From positions 363,711 through 427,710 of the forward strand of contig NZ_VTDO01000002.1 of NCBI RefSeq assembly GCF_015627125.1: a stretch of DNA of 64,000 bases, given 5' to 3'. Source of the stretch: Acinetobacter rathckeae. GTDB lineage: Bacteria; Pseudomonadota; Gammaproteobacteria; Pseudomonadales; Moraxellaceae. The notes below the pieces were generated by a model. The model worked only from the letters and a program-made list of their open reading frames with translations. It was not told where the DNA came from and ran no database searches. Positions 1 through 9,669 of this stretch are shown here, piece by piece. A program made the position numbers and the translations under genes. Every line of letters starts with the position of its first letter. Within the stretch, counting starts at the first letter, position 1.

Positions 1-1266
1 TTACTGTATCAAAACTGGCGTTTAACTTTAGTGATCTTGGTTTTTGCACCGCTGATTGGTTTGAGTGTTAGTAAAGCCGCCAAGCGTATGCGCCGTTTAT
101 CGACCCAAGTGCAAGACACTATGGGAGATGTAAACCATGTGGTACAAGAGTCTATTTTGGGGCAGTCAGTCGTTAAAGGATATTGTGGGCAAACGCTAGA
201 AGAACAAAGACTACACACACACTCTATGGCAAATCTGAAGCGAGGGTTGAAACTACTTGTCGTGAATGTGCTGAATACTCCTGTTGTACAACTAATTATG
301 GCATGCTCTATGGCCATTATTATGTGGTTAGCATTACGTCCCGAAGTGCTTGGCAATACATCAGCGGCACAGTTTGTGTCATTTATTACTGCAGCAGGTA
401 TGTTGAGTAAGCCGATTAAAAACCTAACCACAGTGAATGAGAAATTACAGCGTGGTTTGGCGGCTGCTCACTCAGTGTTTGAAATACTTGACTTGGCTGA
501 AGAAAAAAATACAGGAACGCTACAGCCAAAACTGCAAGGAAATATTGAATTTAAACATGTAGACTTGGTTTATCCAGATGGCTCACAAGCGATTCATGAC
601 TTTAATCTGAAAATTGGTGCGGGTCAGACAGTAGCTTTGGTTGGGCGCTCAGGGGCAGGTAAATCATCTTTAGTGAATTTAGTCACCCGTTTTCAAGAAG
701 TAAGTAAAGGCGATATCTTTTTCGATGATCATGCGATACAAGACATCGAATTAAATAGCCTACGTCGTCAAGTAGCGATTGTGAACCAGCAAGTGTTTTT
801 ATTTGATCGTACCATCAAAGAAAATATTGCCTATGGTCAGTTGGGCGATGTAGATGATGAAAAAGTCATCGCTGCTGCTAAAATGGCATATATTCATGAC
901 TTTATTATGACCTTGCCAGAAGGCTATAACACACGTTTAGGTTCGCAAGGTCTGAACTTGTCAGGTGGTCAACGTCAACGTATTGCCATTGCTCGAGCAA
1001 TTTTAAAAGATGCGCCGATTTTAATTTTAGATGAAGCGACCAGTGCGTTAGATAATGAATCGGAATACTTTATTCAGCGTGCATTTGAAGAAGCCATGCG
1101 TGAGCGAACCACCATCGTGATCGCACATCGTTTATCTACCATTGAAACAGCAGACCAAATTGTGGTGATGGATCATGGTCGAATTATAGAGCAAGGTACA
1201 CACCATGAGTTGTTAGCGCAACGTGGTGCATATTACCAGCTGTATCAGCGAAATTTTGAGGAATAA
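1..1266 (+). CDS. msbA: Lipid A export ATP-binding/permease protein MsbA (5' truncated by window edge)
   Basis: The reading frame is open from base 1, so this is the C-terminal 421 residues of a longer protein. MsbA is a homodimeric inner-membrane ABC exporter that flips core-lipid A. The visible part holds the last transmembrane helices and a full nucleotide-binding domain: Walker A GRSGAGKSS near nt 643-669, signature LSGGQRQR at 958-981, Walker B ILILDEA at 1018-1038, and the switch histidine in AHRLST at 1123-1140. The next gene, lpxK, starts 2 bp after the stop, the usual msbA-lpxK pairing for lipid A assembly and export, which supports MsbA over other exporters of the family. The start lies outside the window. 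Confidence 0.95.
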   Translation, partial: LLYQNWRLTLVILVFAPLIGLSVSKAAKRMRRLSTQVQDTMGDVNHVVQESILGQSVVKGYCGQTLEEQRLHTHSMANLKRGLKLLVVNVLNTPVVQLIMACSMAIIMWLALRPEVLGNTSAAQFVSFITAAGMLSKPIKNLTTVNEKLQRGLAAAHSVFEILDLAEEKNTGTLQPKLQGNIEFKHVDLVYPDGSQAIHDFNLKIGAGQTVALVGRSGAGKSSLVNLVTRFQEVSKGDIFFDDHAIQDIELNSLRRQVAIVNQQVFLFDRTIKENIAYGQLGDVDDEKVIAAAKMAYIHDFIMTLPEGYNTRLGSQGLNLSGGQRQRIAIARAILKDAPILILDEATSALDNESEYFIQRAFEEAMRERTTIVIAHRLSTIETADQIVVMDHGRIIEQGTHHELLAQRGAYYQLYQRNFEE

Positions 1267-1268
1267 AA

Positions 1269-2279
1269 ATGGCGTTGGCAGACTTTATTCAACAGGCGTG
1301 GAACAAACAATCTAAGTGGTTGAAACTGCTACGCCCGATGTCTGCATTGTATGGTTATGTGTCTGAACGTCGTAAACAACAATACCTTGTAGGTAAGAAG
1401 GAAACCTATACTGCACCTGTACCAGTCATGGTTATTGGTAATATTACCGTTGGGGGTAGTGGTAAAACACCACTACTGATACAACTGGTGCAGTACTTGC
1501 AACAAAAAGGTGTGCGTGTGGGGGTCATTAGCCGTGGTTATGGCGGAAAAGGCCCTTTTCCGATGTGTGTGACTACAGAAAGTACAGCCCAGATGGTAGG
1601 CGATGAGCCTGCTTTGATTGTCGCGAGAACACAAGTACCTATGGTGGTTGGGCCGAATCGAAAGCAAGATATAGAGCTGTTATTGTCAAAATATGCTGTT
1701 GATTTCATTCTAAGTGACGATGGTTTACAGCACTGGGCTTTGGGTCGGCAAATTGAATGGATTGTACTTGATGCGAAGCGTGGCTTAGGTAATGAGAAAC
1801 TATTGCCTGAAGGATTTTTACGCGAACCTAAAAGTAGGTTAAATGACAGTACGGTCATTGAGCACAGTACTTTCAATGACTGTGAAACAGCATTAAATAT
1901 GCATTTAGCGGTAGGAAGGCCGTATTTATTGAACCCTAATACAGCAAATAACCACAATTTTTCTGCCAGTGGTTGTATGCATGCTGTTGTAGGGATTGGT
2001 TATCCGCAACGTTTTTATCGGTCGCTGTCTGAAATTGGTGTCACAGATATTATTGAGCATGCATTTGTAGATCACCATAGTTACACTATACAAGATTTAC
2101 AGTTTAATGATGATTACCCAGTGATTACCACTGAAAAAGATGCGGTAAAAATTAAAACTTTACTCAAAGATCAGATCTTTACACGACCAATTTGGGTGCT
2201 TCCTGTCAATGCTGTGCTTTCAGAGCCATGTTATCGCTTACTCAAAGATCAGCTGGCATCAGTTCATATTTCTATTTAG
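1269..2279 (+). CDS. lpxK: Tetraacyldisaccharide 4'-kinase LpxK
   Basis: LpxK phosphorylates the 4' position of the tetraacyldisaccharide precursor to give lipid IVA at the inner-membrane face. The 336-residue length is normal for the family. An N-terminal hydrophobic/basic segment is followed by Walker A VGGSGKTP at residues 61-68, the GNI sequence just before it, and the DDGLQH motif at 150-155. The gene sits 2 bp after msbA and 9 bp before kdsB, so it is almost certainly cotranscribed in a lipid A/Kdo operon. Confidence 0.96.
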   Translation: MALADFIQQAWNKQSKWLKLLRPMSALYGYVSERRKQQYLVGKKETYTAPVPVMVIGNITVGGSGKTPLLIQLVQYLQQKGVRVGVISRGYGGKGPFPMCVTTESTAQMVGDEPALIVARTQVPMVVGPNRKQDIELLLSKYAVDFILSDDGLQHWALGRQIEWIVLDAKRGLGNEKLLPEGFLREPKSRLNDSTVIEHSTFNDCETALNMHLAVGRPYLLNPNTANNHNFSASGCMHAVVGIGYPQRFYRSLSEIGVTDIIEHAFVDHHSYTIQDLQFNDDYPVITTEKDAVKIKTLLKDQIFTRPIWVLPVNAVLSEPCYRLLKDQLASVHISI

Positions 2280-2288
2280 GCTTCAATT

Positions 2289-3053
2289 ATGAAACACATT
2301 GTTATTCCTGCTCGCTATGCCAGTTCAAGATTGCCGGGTAAGCCTTTGCTACAAATACATGGTCGTGCCATGATTTTACGTGTGGTTGATCAAGCAAGAA
2401 AAGTACAAGGCTTTGATGATTTATGTGTGGCTACAGATGATTTACGTATTGCAGAGCTATGCCAAAAAGAAGGTGTTGATGTGGTACTTACAGATGCAAA
2501 ACATGCATCTGGTACAGACCGTTTGAGTGAAGTGGCACGTCTTAAGGGTTGGCATGAGCAAGATATTGTGGTGAATGTACAAGGTGATGAACCATTGTTA
2601 CCTGCAAGTTTAGTGACACAAGTGGCTGACCTATTAGAGAAAAAGTCACAGTGTTCAATGTCGACCTTGTGTGAGCCGATTCATACTCTAGATGAGTTTA
2701 AGCGTTACAGTATTGTAAAAGTAGTGATGTCACAGCACCAAGAAGCCTTGTATTTTAGTCGTGCAACCATTCCTTATCACAGAGATGCTACACAATCGCC
2801 TGAGCAGGCTTTACATGATCATAGTTTTCGGCATTTAGGCTTATATGCATATCGAGTACAACTGTTAAATGAATATGCCACATGGCAGCAAACGCCTTTA
2901 GAGCGGTTAGAGTCATTGGAGCAATTGCGAGTTTTAGAACAAGGGCACCGTATTGCGATTGATATTGCTCAAGCTAGTCTGCCACCTGGTGTAGATACAC
3001 AGCAAGACTTAGATCGCCTAAATGCGTTAAGTCCCGACACCTTTTTCATATAA
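2289..3053 (+). CDS. kdsB: 3-deoxy-manno-octulosonate cytidylyltransferase (CMP-Kdo synthetase)
   Basis: KdsB activates Kdo with CTP to make CMP-Kdo, the sugar donor for the LPS inner core. The N-terminal nucleotide-binding motif [14 protein letters not shown] (residues 7-20) and the NVQGDEPL motif near residue 97 are diagnostic. The 254-residue length is typical. It starts 9 bp after lpxK, so the Kdo donor is made alongside the lipid A acceptor. The C-terminal [10 protein letters not shown] segment is also characteristic. Confidence 0.96.
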   Translation: MKHIVIPARYASSRLPGKPLLQIHGRAMILRVVDQARKVQGFDDLCVATDDLRIAELCQKEGVDVVLTDAKHASGTDRLSEVARLKGWHEQDIVVNVQGDEPLLPASLVTQVADLLEKKSQCSMSTLCEPIHTLDEFKRYSIVKVVMSQHQEALYFSRATIPYHRDATQSPEQALHDHSFRHLGLYAYRVQLLNEYATWQQTPLERLESLEQLRVLEQGHRIAIDIAQASLPPGVDTQQDLDRLNALSPDTFFI

Positions 3054-3067
3054 GTGGCCTGATATCT

Positions 3068-4054
3068 ATGTCAGATCAGTTTTTTAAACAGCCCATGGTC
3101 TATGCTTGGCAACAAGAGACTTGGCAACGTTTAACCCTGCGTTTTCCAGATATTGGGCATGGTATTTTATTGTATGGAAAAAAAGGTGCGGGTAAAAAAG
3201 ATTTTGCTCTGCATTTTGTAGCGTGGTTATTGTGTTTAGATAAAAAACCACAGGCCGCGTGTGGTGTATGTGCAAGTTGTCAGTGGCTAAAGTCAAACAC
3301 GCACCCTAACTATGTGCATATTTCTACAGATGATGACAGTAAGCAAGTACATGCTCAAATTAAAATTGATAAAATTCGTGAAATACAACCTTTTGTGCAA
3401 CAAACAGTTGAGGGGTGGCGGGTTGTTCTGATTGAACCTGCCGAAGCACTCAATACGGCAGCGGCCAATGCACTGTTAAAAACGTTGGAAGAGCCGGGTG
3501 AGCGTACCATGATTATCTTGTTGACTGATCATTTGCTTAAACTGCCTGCCACCATTCGAAGTCGTTTACAGCGTTACGCACTTGATCGTCTTTCGACTGA
3601 GGAAGCATATACGCATGTGAGCCAACATGCACCTGAGCTTAATCAGCACCAAATACAACTGTTATTAAACTTGGCTTATGATATGCCATTACGTGCACTA
3701 GAACTTGCCCCTCAAGCATGGTTGGAGCAGCGACAGGCACTGCTTCATGACTGGTTGTCTTTGGTTAAGCATAAAAATGGTTTGGTTCGCTATGCCAATA
3801 AATGGGCAAAAGCACTCAGCTTTATAGAGCTGTGCCAGATGATGCAATACTTGATTACAGATATGATTGCCTTAAAGCTAAATCAACAGATTAAAAACAT
3901 AGATCTTAATTTTTCTGACATTTTGTCTTATTATGATTTAAACACTTTATTTAATATCTCCCACAAGCTACAAGATGCAAAAATGTACATGCAACAAAAT
4001 ATTCAAAGTCAATTAATGATTGATGATCTGTTTGTCATGTTATTGAATCTATAG
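3068..4054 (+). CDS. holB: DNA polymerase III subunit delta'
   Basis: Delta' is the stator subunit of the clamp loader that places the beta sliding clamp on primed DNA. The N-terminal AAA+ fold shows a P-loop-like segment YGKKGAGKKDF near residues 36-46. A zinc-binding cluster follows (C-x8-C-x2-C-x2-C, ending in GVCASC). ALLKTLEEPG and TIRSRLQR are the conserved sensor and SRC-like segments. The 328-residue length fits. It lies 14 bp after kdsB and 23 bp before a PilZ gene; holB next to pilZ and tatD is a common gammaproteobacterial arrangement. Confidence 0.94.
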   Translation: MSDQFFKQPMVYAWQQETWQRLTLRFPDIGHGILLYGKKGAGKKDFALHFVAWLLCLDKKPQAACGVCASCQWLKSNTHPNYVHISTDDDSKQVHAQIKIDKIREIQPFVQQTVEGWRVVLIEPAEALNTAAANALLKTLEEPGERTMIILLTDHLLKLPATIRSRLQRYALDRLSTEEAYTHVSQHAPELNQHQIQLLLNLAYDMPLRALELAPQAWLEQRQALLHDWLSLVKHKNGLVRYANKWAKALSFIELCQMMQYLITDMIALKLNQQIKNIDLNFSDILSYYDLNTLFNISHKLQDAKMYMQQNIQSQLMIDDLFVMLLNL

Positions 4055-4077
4055 CCTGAAGACTTGAAGGAAATGCT

Positions 4078-4422
4078 ATGCAAACCATGCAACGAGGCGG
4101 TGTATTGCAGGTGAATATTACCAATATTGATATTTTACAAGCCAGCTATATGCCATATGTGACGGGTGGTGGGCTTTTTGTACCTTCTGCACAAGCAGTT
4201 TCTTTAGGTGAAGATGTTTTTATTTTAGCGACACTTCCGGGGCAGAACCAAAAAATACCACTGACAGGTAAAGTGATTTGGATTAACCATGCTCCGACAG
4301 AGACTAAGCCACAAGGTTTTGGTATTCAACTGGCAGGTGAAAAAGGACGTTTTTATCAAGAAGAAGCTGAAAAGCTGTTAGGAAATCGTTTATATAGCCA
4401 AGCACCGAGTTACACTATTTAA
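4078..4422 (+). CDS. pilZ: PilZ domain protein, type IV pilus assembly
   Basis: This 114-residue single-domain PilZ protein begins MQTMQRGGVLQVN. Such proteins work with PilB and FimX-like partners in type IV pilus biogenesis. A segment with FVPSAQAVSLGEDVFI and the GKVIWINHAP strand resembles pilus-type PilZ proteins, which usually lack the full RxxxR c-di-GMP binding motif. An AAGGAA ribosome site lies 5 bases before the chosen ATG; a second ATG three codons in is possible. The holB-pilZ-tatD order supports the assignment. Confidence 0.88.
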   Translation: MQTMQRGGVLQVNITNIDILQASYMPYVTGGGLFVPSAQAVSLGEDVFILATLPGQNQKIPLTGKVIWINHAPTETKPQGFGIQLAGEKGRFYQEEAEKLLGNRLYSQAPSYTI

Positions 4423-4434
4423 AAGGAAACCATT

Positions 4435-5211
4435 TTGTTTGTAGACAGCCATTGTCATCTTAATTTACTTGATCTGACGCCGTATGAAGGTGATTTAAAT
4501 CAGGCATTAGCCGAAGCGAGAGCAGTCGGTGTACACCGGTTTATGGCGATTTCAGTCGACATTGATGACCATATTGTACTTGGTGAGATTGCGGCGCAAC
4601 ATGTAGATGTAGGCTATAGTGTGGGGGTACACCCTTGTGAGTCGCCTGAAGTCATGCAAAAAGCATCTGTTGACTATTTAGTACAACTTGCACAGGCTGA
4701 AAAAGTGTGGGCATTGGGTGAAACAGGCTTAGATTATTATCATAGCACTGAATATGTTGCTGAACAAAAAGCATGTTTTGCTCGCCATATTGAAGCTTCA
4801 AAAATTGTTAAAAAGCCTGTGGTTGTGCATACTCGTGCTGCCAAAGCGGACACAGTAGATTTAATTCGTGCTGAAGGTTCAAACCACGGAATCTTACACT
4901 GTTTTACTGAAGACTTAGACACGGCAAAAGCAGTGTTAGATTGTGGGTATTACATTTCATTTTCGGGTATTGTGTCATTTAAAAATGCACAAGCGCTCAG
5001 AGATGTTGCAGCTTACGTTCCTTTAGATCGCTTGCTCATAGAAACAGACAGTCCATATCTTGCACCTATGCCATTTCGTGGCAAAAGTAATGAGCCAAAA
5101 TACGTGCCTCATGTAGCACAAGCTTTAGCAACCGTTTATGGCAGAACAGCAGAAGAAATTGGTGAAATTACCACCCGAAACTTTGAGCAATTGTTACAAG
5201 GTTCGGCATAA
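4435..5211 (+). CDS. TatD family metal-dependent hydrolase (YcfH-like)
   Basis: This TIM-barrel metal-dependent DNase/hydrolase has 258 residues. The metal-binding motif DSHCHL is at residues 4-9, GETGLDYY near 101-108, the VHTRAAK histidine strand near 140, HCFTED near 165, and the terminal ETDSPYLAPMPFRGK segment. It starts with TTG, 9 bases behind an AAAAGGAAA ribosome site; no nearer ATG keeps the DSHCHL motif. It sits 12 bp after pilZ. The physiological substrate of this paralogue cannot be told from sequence. Confidence 0.93.
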   Translation: MFVDSHCHLNLLDLTPYEGDLNQALAEARAVGVHRFMAISVDIDDHIVLGEIAAQHVDVGYSVGVHPCESPEVMQKASVDYLVQLAQAEKVWALGETGLDYYHSTEYVAEQKACFARHIEASKIVKKPVVVHTRAAKADTVDLIRAEGSNHGILHCFTEDLDTAKAVLDCGYYISFSGIVSFKNAQALRDVAAYVPLDRLLIETDSPYLAPMPFRGKSNEPKYVPHVAQALATVYGRTAEEIGEITTRNFEQLLQGSA

Positions 5212-5227
5212 CTAAGGGAAGTGTGGT

Positions 5228-5827
5228 ATGCCAAGTCATTGCCAAAGCAAATTTAAACAGCGAGAAGAGCAAATTTTTAAAGTTGCAGAACAATTGTTGA
5301 TTGAATATGGCGATATTGGCATGACTTTAGCTGGACTTGCCCAAGAACTAGATATCGCCAAAGGAACTTTGTATAAACATTTTAGTAGTAAAGATGAATT
5401 ATTTTTGCAACTGATTTTAAGAAATGAATATTTACTTTATGAGTGTATGCGAAATAGCCCCCCACGTTTTGATGCACAGCTCAATGGCTTAATTCGTTAT
5501 CATTTAGATGATGCTGAACGTACCATTTTGTATCATAACCTAGAAGAAAAGTTGTCTGGCGTTGGTGGAGAAACCAAACAACTGTTTCGCCAGATTTATC
5601 AAGTCAGAAAGCAAAGGCTTAAAAAAATTATTTATACAACAGATGTTTATTTACGTCAGCAACAATCTAAAGTCAGCGTAAGAGACTATTTGGCTATGAC
5701 ATGGTCGCTTATTTTTGGTGGTGCATTACTTCTGAACTCTAGTTTTTATCAACGCTATTTAGGCTCAAGAGAAACATTAAAAATAAGCTACTTTAAACAA
5801 GCCCTTGAAATTGCAAATAAAAAATAA
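5228..5827 (+). CDS. TetR/AcrR family transcriptional regulator
   Basis: The 199-residue protein has an N-terminal TetR helix-turn-helix (about residues 12-60, with MTLAGLAQELDIAKGTLYKH) and a variable all-helical ligand/dimerisation domain. It begins 16 bp after the TatD gene and is probably read through from that operon. The ligand and target genes cannot be inferred. No obvious palindromic operator is visible just upstream, which is coding sequence. Confidence 0.9.
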   Translation: MPSHCQSKFKQREEQIFKVAEQLLIEYGDIGMTLAGLAQELDIAKGTLYKHFSSKDELFLQLILRNEYLLYECMRNSPPRFDAQLNGLIRYHLDDAERTILYHNLEEKLSGVGGETKQLFRQIYQVRKQRLKKIIYTTDVYLRQQQSKVSVRDYLAMTWSLIFGGALLLNSSFYQRYLGSRETLKISYFKQALEIANKK

Positions 5828-5919
5828 ATAAACAACATCAATGCGATTGAGCGGTTAAAAAATACTGCAATATGTTATATTTGATTTATAATCTAAATTC
5901 TCCCCTAAACTAAACACAA

Positions 5920-6522
5920 GTGCCTATGTTAATCCGAAAGTTATTTAAATTTGAAAATGCCCATATTGTACGTAACTGTAGTTCAGACCGTTGCAAACGT
6001 TCATTGCATGGCCATAGTTACAAAGTAGAGCTATTTTTAAAAGCCAATGCACTTGATCATGGTCAAATGGTATATGACTTCGGTTTGCTTAAAGGAGTGA
6101 TTAAAGACTTATTTGACAGTTTTGATCATGCCATTTGTTTTTGGAACCAAGATGATCCTGCTTACATTCAAGCGTGTAAACAATTTAGTGCAAGATGGGT
6201 GAGTTTACCTGTTTCACCATCGGCAGAGCAGTTTTCAAGAGTATTTTTCTTTCTTGCTCAGCAAGTGTTGGCAAATACAAATATGAAAAACGGGGAAGGT
6301 GATGTCGAAGTCTATTCTGTGATTGTGCATGAAACTGATACAGGATATGCACAAAGCTTTATTGAAGACATCAATAACCCACAAATGGGCGTATTAACGC
6401 TCGATGACATTGAATTTTCAGAACAAATACAAGTGGAATGGACAGACCCACAAAGTTACAACAAACTTAAAGGTGGCGAAGCATTTGAAAACCCTCAAGT
6501 AGAGCCACAAGTTAAAATTTAA
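5920..6522 (+). CDS. 6-pyruvoyl-tetrahydropterin synthase/QueD family protein
   Basis: Zinc-dependent pterin-fold enzymes of this family include QueD (6-carboxytetrahydropterin synthase, queuosine pathway). Numbered from the GTG at 5920, the zinc ligands H15, H30 and H32 (in the HGH motif) and the catalytic-type Cys25 five residues before H30 are visible. At about 200 residues it is longer than classic QueD (about 120), with a C-terminal tail rich in acidic residues and ending in EPQVKI. An ATG at 5926 is an alternative start. It sits 18 bp before ung. The family is sure; the exact reaction is less so. Confidence 0.82.
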   Translation: MPMLIRKLFKFENAHIVRNCSSDRCKRSLHGHSYKVELFLKANALDHGQMVYDFGLLKGVIKDLFDSFDHAICFWNQDDPAYIQACKQFSARWVSLPVSPSAEQFSRVFFFLAQQVLANTNMKNGEGDVEVYSVIVHETDTGYAQSFIEDINNPQMGVLTLDDIEFSEQIQVEWTDPQSYNKLKGGEAFENPQVEPQVKI

Positions 6523-6540
6523 AAACTAGATGATACTGTA

Positions 6541-7254
6541 ATGCAATTAAACGAAATACAACAACAGAAACTTGACCGAGTGCAGCTTGATAGTAGCTGG
6601 AAAGATAAACTTCAAGATTTTTTGTTGAGTCCTAAAATGGACCATCTTAGAGGTTTTTTACTTGAGCAAAAACAAGCGGGTAAAGTGGTTTATCCACCAA
6701 GCGCACTTATTTTTAATGCCTTTCAACTTACACCGCTTCATCAGGTAAAAGTGGTGATTTTAGGGCAAGACCCATATCACGGTCCGAATCAAGCACATGG
6801 CCTCAGCTTTTCCGTGCAAAAAGGTATGCCTATACCTCCATCGTTGCGTAATATGTTTCATGAGCTATCTACAGATTTAGCAATTAGCCCAAGTCCGCAT
6901 GGTGACTTGACATCATGGGCACACCAAGGGGTATTACTTTTAAATAGCGTACTGACGGTTGAAGCAGGGCAACCGACATCACACCAAAAACAAGGTTGGG
7001 AAGATTTTACAGACCATGTGATAGATGTCATTAATGAACATACATCAAATGTTGTATTTATTTTGTGGGGAGCATATGCACAACGTAAAGGGCAACGTGT
7101 TGATCGGGAAAAGCATCTTGTACTGACAGCGGCTCATCCATCACCACTTGCAGCCAACCGCGGTGGTTTTTTCGGTTGTAAAGCATTTTCTAAAACGAAT
7201 GATTATTTAAAAGCACACCATATTGCTGAAATAAACTGGCAGTTAAATCCATGA
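6541..7254 (+). CDS. ung: Uracil-DNA glycosylase
   Basis: Family 1 UDG removes uracil from DNA in base-excision repair. The 237-residue protein has the catalytic motif GQDPYHG with Asp77 and the C-terminal [10 protein letters not shown] loop near residues 200-210 that inserts into the minor groove. The length is standard. Its stop overlaps the start of the next gene (ATGA), so translational coupling is likely. Confidence 0.97.
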   Translation: MQLNEIQQQKLDRVQLDSSWKDKLQDFLLSPKMDHLRGFLLEQKQAGKVVYPPSALIFNAFQLTPLHQVKVVILGQDPYHGPNQAHGLSFSVQKGMPIPPSLRNMFHELSTDLAISPSPHGDLTSWAHQGVLLLNSVLTVEAGQPTSHQKQGWEDFTDHVIDVINEHTSNVVFILWGAYAQRKGQRVDREKHLVLTAAHPSPLAANRGGFFGCKAFSKTNDYLKAHHIAEINWQLNP

Positions 7255-8372
7255 CAACATACAGTGACTATCACCCAGATGTGAATGTAAAGTCTTATCC
7301 AAATGGTTGGATTAATATACAGCTTGACAGACCAAACGCTTTGCATGCATTAGACTTAAACTTGGTCAAAGCACTCATTTCCTTATTTAAACAAATTGCA
7401 GAAGACAATACGGTTAAAGCCATTTGGTTTGACTCAAGTACACCAAAAGCATTCTGTGCAGGTGGCGATGTAAGAAAACTACGCCAACAAGTCATTGATG
7501 GTGAGCAAGATAAGGCCACGGAGTTCTTCAAACAAGAGTATCAGCTTGATCTCCTTCTACATTATTACGCCAAACCGATCGTTGTCTGGGGTGGGGGCTA
7601 TGTGATGGGTGGTGGCTTAGGCTTGTTTATGGCGGCCCCTTTTCGTTTAGTGACCCCTGCATCACGCTTAGCCATGCCTGAAATTAATATTGGTTTATAC
7701 CCAGATGTAGGTGCAACTCGCTTTTTGGCAGACCGTGGACGCATTGGCTTATTTCTGGGCTTAACGGGTACGATGATGACTGCCTCTGGTGCATATGCTA
7801 TTGGTTGGGCAACACATATTTGTGCCATGAAGAAAGAGCTTGTATTTAATAGATTACTACAAATTGCTTGGCAAGATTACCCTGCGGGTACATTTAGAGC
7901 ACTTGATGATGTACTTCATAGTCTACATAGACCCGTAAGCGTAGGCCCACTGCAAACAGCACTAGATGCGATTCATACCGTATGTAATGGACTGAGCTTT
8001 GAACAAGACTATGATGCCATTTGTCAGCTCAGTGAAGCACATAGTGACTGGTTACGCCAAGCAGGTGAAAGCTTAAAAGAAGGCTCGCTGGTGACAGCTG
8101 CACTGACGTGGTTACTTTGGCAATGGGGTAAATTTGGCCATAGTTGGGCGGATACCTTTGAGTTAGAACAACAAATTTCTACTTGGAAAATTAACCATGT
8201 TGATTTTGTAGAAGGTGTACGTGCAAGGTTGATTGATAAGGATTTATCACCAAAGTGGCAAACATCAGAAAACCGTAGTTTGAAAAGTATTTTTAGTGAG
8301 CAAGTACCCATTACAACCATAGAAAGTTGGAATGACTTACTCAGAGATTACGACATCATTGAGAGAATATGA
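7251..8372 (+). CDS. Enoyl-CoA hydratase/isomerase family protein, 3-hydroxyisobutyryl-CoA hydrolase-like
   Basis: The crotonase fold is clear. It has the oxyanion-hole segments [11 protein letters not shown] and [17 protein letters not shown], then [13 protein letters not shown], where the glutamate is the expected catalytic residue. The 373-residue length and the extended C-terminal helical part match the 3-hydroxyisobutyryl-CoA hydrolase subfamily (valine catabolism) rather than short 260-residue hydratases. It overlaps ung by 4 bp upstream and tadA by 4 bp downstream. The surrounding DNA repair and tRNA genes give no pathway context, so the substrate is inferred from family length only. 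Confidence 0.85.
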   Translation: MTTYSDYHPDVNVKSYPNGWINIQLDRPNALHALDLNLVKALISLFKQIAEDNTVKAIWFDSSTPKAFCAGGDVRKLRQQVIDGEQDKATEFFKQEYQLDLLLHYYAKPIVVWGGGYVMGGGLGLFMAAPFRLVTPASRLAMPEINIGLYPDVGATRFLADRGRIGLFLGLTGTMMTASGAYAIGWATHICAMKKELVFNRLLQIAWQDYPAGTFRALDDVLHSLHRPVSVGPLQTALDAIHTVCNGLSFEQDYDAICQLSEAHSDWLRQAGESLKEGSLVTAALTWLLWQWGKFGHSWADTFELEQQISTWKINHVDFVEGVRARLIDKDLSPKWQTSENRSLKSIFSEQVPITTIESWNDLLRDYDIIERI

Positions 8373-8875
8373 CTGCATTAAATGATCAATCCGCATCATT
8401 TACAGCACAGGACTTTAAATGGATGCGGTTGGCCTTTGAACAAGCAGAACAGGCCGCTCTGCAACAAGAAGTTCCTGTGGGTGCAGTGATTGTGAGTGAA
8501 AACCAAGTCATTGGTTTAGGCTCAAACGCTCCTATATCTCGTTGTGACCCCACAGCACATGCAGAAATTGTGGCTATTCGGCATGCTTGTTTAGCGATAA
8601 ATAACTATCGACTGCCTGAAGATGCCACTTTATATGTGACGTTAGAGCCATGTACCATGTGTGTTGGGGCATTAATACATGCCCGAATTCATAAAGTCAT
8701 TTTTGCGACTCCTGAAAACAAATCTGGGTCGTTGGTCAGTGCAAGGCGTTTGCTTGAAGATGGCTACTATAACCACCGTTTTGAAGTCGATTCAGGGTGT
8801 ATGGCAGATGAGTGTGCAACTCAGCTCAGTCAATTTTTTAAACAACGGCGACTGGCAAAAAAAGCACTAAAATAA
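8369..8875 (+). CDS. tadA: tRNA-specific adenosine deaminase
   Basis: TadA converts A34 to inosine in tRNA-Arg(ACG). The zinc deaminase motifs are present: [10 protein letters not shown] (His ligand and catalytic Glu) and [14 protein letters not shown] (two Cys ligands). The 168 residues fit the family. The gene overlaps the upstream crotonase gene by ATGA and lies 10 bp before cmk. Confidence 0.95.
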   Translation: MTALNDQSASFTAQDFKWMRLAFEQAEQAALQQEVPVGAVIVSENQVIGLGSNAPISRCDPTAHAEIVAIRHACLAINNYRLPEDATLYVTLEPCTMCVGALIHARIHKVIFATPENKSGSLVSARRLLEDGYYNHRFEVDSGCMADECATQLSQFFKQRRLAKKALK

Positions 8876-8885
8876 AGGCAAATCT

Positions 8886-9560
8886 ATGAATATTATTACG
8901 ATTGATGGGCCAAGTGGCTCAGGTAAGGGAACACTTGCAACGAAGTTGGCACAGCATTATCAATTTCAGTTATTAGACTCAGGTGCAATTTATCGATTAC
9001 TTGGTTTAAGCTTGGCTGAGCAAGGCTTGCTCAATACGCTCAATGGAAATATTGCAGAAGCTGTACACGTTGCAACCCATTTAGATATTGAATTTATCCC
9101 TTCAAATGCAGGCATTTTGACGTATTTAAATGGTCAAGATGTATCGAAGCAGATTCGTCAAGAAGACGTCGGACAGTTTGCCTCAAAAGTTGCCGCTGTT
9201 GCACCACTTAGAGATGCTTTATTGGCGCGTCAACGCCAATTTGCAACATTGCAAGGTTTAGTGGCAGATGGCCGTGATATGGGTACAGTGGTATTCCCAC
9301 AAGCACAAGCAAAAATTTATCTGACGGCATCTGTAACATCTCGTGCAGAAAGAAGATACAAGCAGTTGCAGGCTATGGGGGTTGATGCTAAACTGAGCGC
9401 CATTTTAATCAACATCGAAGAGCGCGACCGCAGAGACATGGAGCGAGAAGTTGCTCCGTTAAAGCCTGCGACTGATGCAATCATTATAGATAGTTCTCAT
9501 TTGTCTATCGATACTGTGTTTAATCAGATGTGTGCTTATATCGATACAAAGTTGATTTAA
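8886..9560 (+). CDS. cmk: Cytidylate kinase
   Basis: CMP/dCMP kinase for pyrimidine nucleotide recycling, 224 residues. The P-loop [13 protein letters not shown] is at residues 5-17, a [11 protein letters not shown] lid segment lies near residue 133, and [11 protein letters not shown] near residue 182. cmk directly upstream of rpsA is a widespread arrangement; here a 109-bp gap separates them and probably carries a separate rpsA promoter. Confidence 0.96.
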   Translation: MNIITIDGPSGSGKGTLATKLAQHYQFQLLDSGAIYRLLGLSLAEQGLLNTLNGNIAEAVHVATHLDIEFIPSNAGILTYLNGQDVSKQIRQEDVGQFASKVAAVAPLRDALLARQRQFATLQGLVADGRDMGTVVFPQAQAKIYLTASVTSRAERRYKQLQAMGVDAKLSAILINIEERDRRDMEREVAPLKPATDAIIIDSSHLSIDTVFNQMCAYIDTKLI

Positions 9561-9669
9561 CTTATTTTTTTGTTTATATGTTGCTCGATCAGTTCTAAAG
9601 TAGACAACGTATAGACGTAACTAAACAGGCCTTGACTGATCCAAGACCGCTGAACATATCAGGTATATC